Origin: Cylindrodendrum hubeiense
Taxonomy: Eukaryota > Ascomycota > Sordariomycetes > Hypocreales > Nectriaceae
Direction of reading: 5' to 3'
Assembly (NCBI GenBank): GCA_014621425.1
Contig: JAANBB010000380.1
Coordinates: 1 to 39,675, forward strand
DNA length: 39,675 nucleotides
Shown: piece after piece, positions 32,564 through 39,675 of the stretch
Layout: every line of letters starts with the position of its first letter
Position numbering within the stretch: position 1 is the first letter of the stretch
Position numbers and translations under genes: made by a program
Notes under the pieces: model-generated
Told to the model about the DNA's origin: nothing
The model's input: only the letters and a program-made list of their open reading frames with translations
Database searches by the model: none

Positions 32564-33394
32564 GGTTGAAGTAAAAGAGTCGGAAACCCAAACGATTGAC
32601 TTAAAAGAGCACGAGACAGGAGACGTCTGCTCCTAATGGATAGATGAACGAGTGAACTGAGGAGGCAACGGTCCAGAATATCAAGAGACACAGCGTCCAG
32701 ATATCCTCCCTCTTATAATCCATGGCTCTTGGTCTGACTTCCGTCTTGTCGTCATCTGGCTCAACTGCCTGCAACTTGTTCGTGTTCAAGCTGTCACCTT
32801 GCATCTGTTGACTCCTGTGGAGGAGAAGCCAATTGCGCGGGGCACCACAGAGGGGGCAGCATCGAGCCATGGTCCAACTGTTCTTTCGTCATACTGAATG
32901 GTCCAAAGAGGAATCGAGAGCTTCCACAGACTTCTGTGGTAGTCTTTGCAGAGACCGGGCTGAACTGTACCCGACACCCACTGCGAACATCACGTCTCGA
33001 AAACAACACCTCCAAAGACAAAATCGTCGCGTCCTACGTGGACGAGTGCTTCCGACTTCGAGAGTTTGACAGGCTGGCGCGGAGAGAGTGTTGAGAAAAA
33101 ACGTTCATGTTGTCTAAATCCAATTGTTGTCCTCGAAGCTACCGCTCAACGACCAAACCTTGCGCCAAAGGCCGCGTAACAGATAATGCTCGCTATTAAT
33201 ATGCACAGTCTCAATCCCCGAATCTGTCTTTTCTGTACCTCCAATCTTTCTCGGCCAAATACAAAGCCCTCAACGCCCCTTACGCCAGTAGAGGATACCG
33301 GAATACCAGATAGACGCACACTTATTCCTCCGGAACGCCAGAGAAAAGTCCGAACCGCATTCGATGGCTCTGTGGATACGTTAGCATGCAAGGC
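32564..33394. other. Wall-protein promoter region and 3' flank of the ORMDL gene
   Basis: The flanking genes are on the lower strand. A TATA-like box serves the wall-protein gene. An upper-strand frame of 70 codons (33186-33398) overlaps the last four bases of the ORMDL gene and is probably not a gene. Confidence 0.45.
32712..32717 (-). promoter_or_regulatory. TATA box of the wall-protein gene
   Basis: On the lower strand this reads TATAAG within GATTATAAGAGG, about 150 nt upstream of the start codon. Confidence 0.5.
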
Positions 33395-34042
33395 CTAAAT
33401 GAACCTGGTCAAATCGAAAGCATGGCGGACCAATGCTGCAGGAGGAGGGACAGGGGCGGATCGGAGACGCACAAATGGTAGCTTCGGGATGACTACAGCC
33501 AAGACGGCGAGGAAGTTAATGATGAAGTAAGCTAGATCATAGTGGGTGTAGTGGGTGCTGAGGAGAAACAGCGAAATTGGTACACCGAGGAGAAACTTCT
33601 TGGTGGGCGTGTACTGGGCGCCGTTGTCGATCTGCTCCCACATGTTAAGGTTGTCGAAGGCACCGCTGTTGAACTCGAACGGCACGCCGCGGACATAGTG
33701 GAACATCAGGTACGAGCCAAACATGTAGGTCATGTTGGTGAGGGTCCACGAAGTCTCTTGCGAGACGCCAGGGATGATGTCGTAGAAAATCTTGAGGCAC
33801 GCGATCAGAACAATGTGGATGGTCCATGCTCCTATACAGAATTCGATGTCAGCATTGCAGCTTCGGAGCGCGCGGAGGGTTCAAGGGCCAGGTATACCTT
33901 TTGCGTTTGTCCAGTTAGCGTTGAGGTTGGGGAGGGCAGCCTGATCGCTGATCTGCTCGAGCGTCTCGGGAGGCTCATGGTAGACCTGGAGGATACTGCT
34001 AGATCTCCTCCTCCGGGCGCTGCCAGCGTTGCGCTCGGGCAT
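33395..34042 (-). CDS. ORM1: ORMDL-family regulator of sphingolipid synthesis
   Basis: Two exons, 33898-34042 and 33395-33831, with a 66-nt intron give 193 residues. The conserved core is nearly complete: LPNLNANWTNAKGAWTIHIVL, PGVSQETSWTLTNMTYMFGSYLMFHYVRG, PFEFNSGAFDNLNMWEQIDNG and YTPTKKFLLGVPISLFLLSTHYT, followed by two more hydrophobic segments. About four membrane helices are expected in the endoplasmic reticulum. The family binds and inhibits serine palmitoyltransferase. The N-terminus has RRRRSSS (residues 10-16), which fits the RxRxxS form used by Ypk1-type kinases to release Orm inhibition in yeast. The start was chosen at the first ATG before this segment. Yeast has two paralogues; the symbol is by family. 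Confidence 0.95.
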
Positions 34043-34630
34043 GTTGAGATAGATGCTTCCCCGTCGCGCAGGTTTAGTGCCTGCGTCGTAGGAAACGGTG
34101 CGCTGGAGCAGGATCGGAGAAGACAGCTTGGCGGTATTGACGGGGTGAGACGCGGAGCGCGAGTGAGGAGGCTCGGGACGGAGAGCCGGATTGGCGGGAG
34201 GAGGGACGAGTCGGGTTCGCGATGATCGATGGGCGAGGGAGATGCAGCGAGAGGAGATTAGAGAGCGTGGCTGCGTGGGAGACGGCTGGTTGAGTGGCTC
34301 CCCCTAATGATGTCACAAAGAGCGTCGGGGGATGCAAGGCGGACGCAGGGGAGAGAGTGAGGCGAAGATATCGATACGAGGCCGGATGGGCGGGATAGCC
34401 GTCGGGTTGGCGGCGATGGGCGCGGTTGACAGAAATGAAGATGAAGATGATGGAGATGGAGACGGCCGGAGCGAGTCGTGGGGAAGGGCGAGGAAGAGGG
34501 GATGCCGAGCGGAAGATTGAACGAGGCCGACGGAGCGACACCTAAGTTTAGAGCGATGAGCCACTCCCACGGGCACGACACGAGCGAGCAAGCGAGACGG
34601 GACACGCACGAACCAACCGAAGTAGTAATC

Positions 34631-34752
34631 CAGGGGACTTCAGGGGACTCCAGGGGATCTCCAGGGGACGCCAGTGGGCTCGCGGTGGGCTGCAGCAGGG
34701 GGGGGAACTGGGCAAGATGGGCGACAGTGGGCGATACTGGGCGATACTGGTG
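34631..34752 (+). repeat. Two short tandem arrays with about 10-nt period
   Basis: CAGGGGACTY-type units lie at 34631-34670 and GGGCGATACT-type units at about 34719-34752. Both have a period near one helical turn. Confidence 0.7.
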
Positions 34753-35059
34753 CGTACGGTGCGGCTTAGTGAGGCCAGTTCGGCCAATTCGGCCAGGGAT
34801 GGGGGAGGCTAGATTGCTGGAGAGGGGCTCTAGAGAGGCCTAGGAAGCTAGCGGACCAATGCTAGCGCGTCTCTTGGACCGGGGCCGAACCGAGCTTCAG
34901 TGCAGAGGCACCAGGCTGCTCCAGACTCAGGGAAAGACTGAGACGCACACGTGCACAGGCTGACGACGACGAGCACAAACGGCGAAGGGCGGGCGGCGGG
35001 GGAGCTGGATGCGGACTGTGGGACGTCGGTATGGGGACCGGGGATCGGCAGGACGGGAC

Positions 35060-35100
35060 GGCGGCGGCGACGGCGACGGCGACGGTGACGGAGGCGGCGA
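35060..35100 (+). repeat. GGCGAC-type hexamer run
   Basis: Imperfect hexamers of GGCGAC/GGCGGC lie in the divergent intergenic region. No function is evident. Confidence 0.7.
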
Positions 35101-36384
35101 GAGATGGACGAAGACAGATGTTGCCGATTGGAGATGGATTCAAGGGTGGTTTCCGAGGGCTTGGGCAGGGAGAGCGTGGGGTGGGACAGGAGATATACTT
35201 TTTTCTGGGTAGTCGGCAGAGCTGTGAGAGATGGCACAGATGGCGCAGATGGCACAGATACGAGATGGAGATATGGAGATATGGAGAGATTGCGTGGCAT
35301 GTGCAACTGGTCTTTGGGTCGACTGCTTCGCCGCCTTTTGAACTGGCCAGACTGTTCCCGTCGACAGTCACTTGTCGCACGCTGCCAAGTTTCGTCCTGC
35401 ACACGAGATCTGGCAGCACGTGTGGAAGTGTTAATATCGGCTGACGTCGCATGTCTGTCGGAGCATTGGCCCGGGCCGTGCAGGTGCATTGTGCATCGCC
35501 GTCCACTCTGGACTCGGGAGTGGACTTGGGTGGCCTGCTGCGCCTTGCCCACCGAACCGCTTCATCAGGTCTGGCAGTGCGATTCAGGGAGCGGCCCTGG
35601 CATTCCCGAACATTGCTATTATGGGTAGCACGGGAAATTGTTTGAGATGGCCGCCCGGCAGGGACTCCGTGGTTAATCTTCGGGACCTGGCCCAGCTTGG
35701 GAGTTTGCCCGTGCCAAATGGAACCTCCAACATGGCGCCGGCGCCTGATTGGCCGCCTCTGAATTTTTTCAAAGAGCTCCCAATATCACATCGCAGCTCT
35801 CATCTCTCTGCTTGAAGCGAACGCAACGCGGTGCATCCCCATCACCACCGCCCTCACCATCTGACGACTCCCGCCGGCCTAGGCGCCAGAAAGGGGCGAT
35901 TTCACTTGGTCCAGGAGCCCGCCGCCAATCGCTACCGAAGCGACTCCCCTTTCCCATCCCCTTCCCCCCGGCATCGCGCTGGTACGTACGTGTACCTCGC
36001 ACGCTCAGAACAGACAAGAGCCCGCACAGGGGTCCGGCGTACTTTTGTATCTGCCCGCCAGTTCCTGTGGATGCCTAGCTGCCATCGCACCACATCTTGG
36101 TGAGGTCTTGACTGGGGGTATCTGCTCACTCCATCACCTTCCGTTTGCTGAGCCTCTGTCAGGCTGGCACGCTGCGGTGAGATATCTCGAGTCGAGGCTG
36201 AAGCCTTGTGAGACGCCAGCCTCGCGAGCCCGAGGAACTGAGCCCGAGCCCAAACCCGAGGGACGAGCTGCGTGTTTTGGGCAGCTTCTGCACAAAGAAC
36301 TGCACTTTGCTCAACGGCAGGTTGCGACAGGTCGCCGCACCCGCAAATAGGTAGGGCCGCTCGCTTTCCTTTCATCTTGGAAAT

Positions 36385-38562
36385 ATGGCTGGTGCGCAGT
36401 TTGATCCCGAGGAGGTGATTGACCTCATCTCCTCCGACGGTGAACCCTCCCCCCCTACCAAAAAGAGACCTCTTGAGGACTCCCCCGACCCTACATCCCC
36501 CAACGACGCCCCATCTTCTCTTCGTAACTCTAAGCGCGCAAGGACGGACCCGCCTTCAACAGCAGACCCTGAGCCTCAAGGCCAGGAGCCTTTGGGCGAG
36601 GAATCTCTAAGCGCAGAGGAAGGGGAGATAGAAGAGGATGAGCCTCAGGACGCGGTTGGCGATACAGTTGCGACTGAGGCACCGTCCAAGGGCGAGTCAC
36701 CCCCAACAACCCGCTCAAACCAAACCAAACCGTCAAAGCCAACGGCTGGTTGGAACCCAACCATAAGCAAGACCGTTGTGCGGACTTCGCTAGGCGAGCC
36801 TGCTGTGCCTGTGCCCACAGATGCTCCCGTTTTTCAACACAACTCGCTCACCTTCAAGCTGCCTCACCTGTCTGCGAAGGAGGGCTCATGGGTAGTCCGC
36901 TTCAACGATTGGGTTCGCGGCTTTCACGGTGCTAACTCTAAACTCACCCATGCCATTACTCCTGCCCTAACACAGTCTGCCTATCTTCACTACATTGACA
37001 ACTTCTCGGCCTTGAAGCCCAAGAAGAGACGGAGTGCGAAGCAAATAGCCAAGGAGGTTGAGAGCACTGGCTCTCTGGCGGCTCTTCTTGAGAGCATTGC
37101 GTCAAGCAACGCATCGCGCTACCTCCCGACGGCGCAGACCACCAACGGGTCTCAACCTCCCCAGCCGTCGAAACAAGCCGCTAACGAGGGTGCTCGGAAG
37201 CGAAAGAGCTCACGCGCTTCTAGTGCCAGCATGGACACAGCTTTGAATCGTGCAGAAGACCCTGCCTCTGATAGTGACGTGGAATACGAACCATCGTTGA
37301 GCAAGTCGGAACGGACTGGCGAAGCGATTCCTCGTGCGAGTGGTTCAGCGTCACTCGTGCCTGACGCGGCACACGCGAACGGGAACTCCAAGTCCCTGCT
37401 GCCCAAGGGACAAGAATCTGCAGCAGCATCTACGACGTTCCAGGACGGGCCCATCATGACCAAGAGAAATGTTCCTACGGGCTCTGTTGCGTTGGAGCAG
37501 CAGCGGAGATACTTTCCTTCAGCCAGTGATCCCACCCAGATGTGCTTGCTCTGCGGGCGTGGAACTCACCTGGCAGCCAATTGTTCTACACTGATCTGCT
37601 CATCTTGCGGTAGCCTCGAACACCCAGACCTTTGCTGCCCAAGTCGCGAGAGGTGCAACAAGTGTCGTCAGCTTGGTCACCGGGCAGTTCAATGTACCGA
37701 GAAGCTAGCCCTGACTAAGGATGAGGGATTGGCTTGTGGCGTCTGCAACTCCTCAGACCACTTGGAAAAGGATTGCACGCAGGTGTGGCGGTCGTTTCAT
37801 CCGGAGGCTGGGACTATCAACAAGGTCGTGTTCATCCCCGCGTCTTGCTCTATGTGTGGGAGCAACACACACTTCTCTGCCGACTGCAAGCGTCGCCGGG
37901 GAGGCGATGTGCCTAACCCTACATGGTCAGTGAAGAACCGCGATCAATACGTGGATCCGGATTGTGGTTCGTCGAGCATCGAGGAGACGGGTGGGGGTCA
38001 AGAGAACGCCAGAACGACGCGAGCCCCCGAGCTCAAGATCCGCGGGCACGCGGCGCGGACGACCAACATCCACTACTCGAGTGATGATTCGGAGGTGGAG
38101 TTTCTGGGCCACAGACCTGTCAAGCAACGCGCACCGCTCGGACAGATTCGGATGGCTAGCAACATCCAGATGCCGCAGAATGCGACGTCTCGAAATGACA
38201 GACCACCTCGAGGAAACAATGGCCGAGGACAGCACCAGCTGCCACCGCCGCCTCCCCTTCCTCGTGGACCTCCTCCATCTGGACCACCGCAACGCCAAGG
38301 ATCTTTTGGTTACCCTCCTCCGCCTGGCGTACCGACGTATGGGTCACAGCCCTCATCGCTGCCCGCAAAGCCGCCTGCATCTACGAATACGCGAGACTAC
38401 CGGAACGTACCTCCACCATCACAGCTGCAAGGCCCTCGTGGACAGTCTTATAGCGGGAACCCGCCGCAAGGACCCAGGAGCAGGGGGGGACAACGTGGTG
38501 GCCGTGGCGGCAGAGGAGGAGGAGGAGGAGGTCGAGGCCGTGGCAGAGGTAGAGGAAAATAA
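36385..38562 (+). CDS. Air1/2-like zinc-knuckle protein with SIM and RGG tail
   Basis: A single exon encodes 725 residues. VIDLISSDGE at residues 11-20 is a textbook SUMO-interacting motif (hydrophobic core then acidic/Ser). An acidic, Ser/Pro-rich disordered part follows, then a folded-looking stretch around residues 150-215 (LTFKLPHLSAKEGSWVVRF, AYLHYIDNFSAL). Five zinc knuckles occupy about 387-501: CLLC..H..C, CSSC..H..C, CNKC..H..C, CGVC..H..C, CSMC..H..C. The rest is Pro-rich with PPPLPRGPP runs and closes with an RGG/GRG tail (about 695-725). The five knuckles and their spacing resemble yeast Air1/Air2, RNA-binding subunits of the nuclear TRAMP complex, but this protein is about twice as long. 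Air-like is my best reading; orthology is unproven. Confidence 0.88.
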   Translation: MAGAQFDPEEVIDLISSDGEPSPPTKKRPLEDSPDPTSPNDAPSSLRNSKRARTDPPSTADPEPQGQEPLGEESLSAEEGEIEEDEPQDAVGDTVATEAPSKGESPPTTRSNQTKPSKPTAGWNPTISKTVVRTSLGEPAVPVPTDAPVFQHNSLTFKLPHLSAKEGSWVVRFNDWVRGFHGANSKLTHAITPALTQSAYLHYIDNFSALKPKKRRSAKQIAKEVESTGSLAALLESIASSNASRYLPTAQTTNGSQPPQPSKQAANEGARKRKSSRASSASMDTALNRAEDPASDSDVEYEPSLSKSERTGEAIPRASGSASLVPDAAHANGNSKSLLPKGQESAAASTTFQDGPIMTKRNVPTGSVALEQQRRYFPSASDPTQMCLLCGRGTHLAANCSTLICSSCGSLEHPDLCCPSRERCNKCRQLGHRAVQCTEKLALTKDEGLACGVCNSSDHLEKDCTQVWRSFHPEAGTINKVVFIPASCSMCGSNTHFSADCKRRRGGDVPNPTWSVKNRDQYVDPDCGSSSIEETGGGQENARTTRAPELKIRGHAARTTNIHYSSDDSEVEFLGHRPVKQRAPLGQIRMASNIQMPQNATSRNDRPPRGNNGRGQHQLPPPPPLPRGPPPSGPPQRQGSFGYPPPPGVPTYGSQPSSLPAKPPASTNTRDYRNVPPPSQLQGPRGQSYSGNPPQGPRSRGGQRGGRGGRGGGGGGRGRGRGRGK

Positions 38563-39675
38563 GGCTGGGACATTGATTGGCAGTGGAAGGCCGAGGTGAT
38601 GGTGGCAACCTGCTACCGAGGCGTTTCCAGGGCAGTCATGTGGGACCTGAAGAGTTGATGGGGGCTTGAGAGTTGGTTGGTGGCCGTGATCCGGCTTGTT
38701 CTTTTGTGGGCGGGACTAGAGCCCAGATGAGTTTTGATACCCACCATGTGCGAGCATCTAGGAAGGTGTTGGCATCGCTTAACCAGGGCTCTTGTGAAAC
38801 GAGACGATAATCAAAAACTATTCGCTACGGAACCAATGCTAGAGAAGAGGAGCCAAGTTGCTTGACATGCTTGAGACATACATGCCTGTGATGGAACCGA
38901 GGTTGACGTGGTTGAAGCCATGTCTGAAAGCTACGTGGCGATGTATAAAGACGAAACGAAGCGGCCAGTTAAGTGCATGCATCCACCGGCCTAGAGGCTG
39001 CTTGAGTGACATGGCATGTGGGAGGGTCGGGAAGGCCATAGAGGTGGAGGAAGTAAAAAAGAGAGTTGAGATGGACAGAACGGGGCGTCGCATCGTTGTC
39101 AAGGCAGACTTGAGAGGTGGGAGGGAGGGTCAGCGGGAGGGTCAGCAGGAGGGCCGTTTCGTGTAAGTGAAAGAATTGAACATCACGCAACACTCCAACT
39201 GCAAGAAGGCTGCAAGAAGACTGCAGCAAGAAGACTGCAGCAAGCAGACTGCAGCTGGAAGCCACACGATCCCGCCGGGGGGCTCCGAGAGGTGGAATGG
39301 TCGGCCGACCCGGACACCACGATACCCCAGACACAGGGGATTGGGTCGTCGCAGCTCGAGGTAGGTCGGATGGACGAGTGGCTGGGGCTTCAAGGCACTG
39401 CGACTTTGAGTCCTAGAGCGGCGGCGCAGCATGACGGCGAGGACGCCGGGTCCCGACAGGACGGGGCGGACAAGGCTGTTTCGAGGCGGCAGAAGCGTTT
39501 GAAACGGGGTGGGCTAGGGGACCAGGGTGACGGGGCGTGGAAGAGTCAGAGGCAGAGAGGTGGATATGTGGTTGCGCGTGTGGAGAGCAAGAGCAAGAGA
39601 ATGGATGAAGAAGCTTAATGGCGATGCATGTTTAGTGTGAGGGCTTTTCGAGTTTCTTGACTCGTCGGTTGGGAC
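38563..39675. other. 3' flank and region of doubtful coding potential
   Basis: Bases 38563-38850 are the 3' flank of the zinc-knuckle gene. Beyond that, an upper-strand frame from an ATG at 38867 runs into a GTAAGT donor at 39162, and an open frame continues to a stop at 39618 ending in a basic segment (RRQKRLKRGG). Together they could be a spliced gene, but the translation matches nothing I know and the middle is repetitive (GGGAGGGTCAGC units; CTGCAGCAAG units at 39190-39256). Confidence 0.3.

Larger units (their letters stand above)
34043..36384. other. 2.3-kb divergent intergenic region
   Basis: The ORMDL gene reads left and the zinc-knuckle gene reads right. The region is GC-rich with simple repeats and two CACGTG E-boxes (34948-34953 and 35417-35422), plus TGACGTCG at 35442-35449. 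Lower-strand frames of up to 234 codons (34848-35552) overlap one another and have Ser/Pro/Arg-rich low-complexity translations, so I do not call them genes. Confidence 0.45.

Noticed and set aside
34848..35552. A 234-codon lower-strand frame
   Set aside because: Two long frames overlap in different phases over the same GC-rich repeats; neither resembles a protein family.
1..39675. tRNA genes, transposons or a secondary-metabolite cluster
   Set aside because: No convincing A/B-box pair, terminal repeats or transposase motifs were seen. The single O-methyltransferase has no synthase, P450 or transporter beside it.

Overview
The window is nuclear DNA of a filamentous ascomycete, most likely an Aspergillus/Penicillium-type fungus (Eurotiales). 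The signs are many short spliceosomal introns of 45-81 nt with GTRNGT donors and YAG acceptors, CT-rich tracts ahead of genes, and typically fungal proteins: Kex1, a palI/SUR7-type protein, GPI-anchored wall proteins and an ORMDL protein. The genus call is inference; no species was identified. I see no transposon, rRNA, tRNA or CRISPR array.

Layout from left to right. 1-3945: no supportable protein gene, but simple repeats and CRE-like sites. 3946-5011 (-): glutathione S-transferase-like protein. 5514-7285 (-): CnjB-type protein with ten CCHC zinc knuckles in eight exons, plus a probable 5' UTR intron. 9527-10581 (+): Dre2, a cytosolic Fe-S assembly factor. 10938-12892 (-): the Golgi carboxypeptidase Kex1. 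13811-14644 (+): the SPOUT arginine methyltransferase Sfm1, with an 18-nt micro-exon. 15616-16911 (+): mitochondrial methionyl-tRNA formyltransferase. 17530-17739 (+): small cysteine-pair protein. 17740-20950: long gap. 20951-23151 (+): GPI-anchored GH16 glucanase. 23971-26080 (-): Mediator subunit Med1, divergent from an uncharacterised protein at 26462-27353 (+). 28101-28808 (+): SUR7/PalI membrane protein. 29209-30065 (-): class I O-methyltransferase. 30569-32563 (-): secreted His/Cys-rich wall protein whose C-terminus depends on a G run. 33395-34042 (-): ORMDL sphingolipid regulator. 36385-38562 (+): Air1/2-like zinc-knuckle protein with a SUMO-interacting motif and an RGG tail. The last 1.1 kb holds only a doubtful spliced gene.

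Most genes are housekeeping or cell-surface genes with no operon-like logic. The nearest to a theme is the envelope: Kex1, the GH16 enzyme, the PalI/SUR7 protein, the His/Cys-rich wall protein and ORMDL. The candidate for something undescribed is the His/Cys-rich wall protein. Its middle looks built to bind metal, and its GPI-anchor signal lies in a different frame from the rest, separated by one extra base in a six-G run. Exon joins below were read by eye from splice signals, frame and family conservation, and have not been tested against transcripts.
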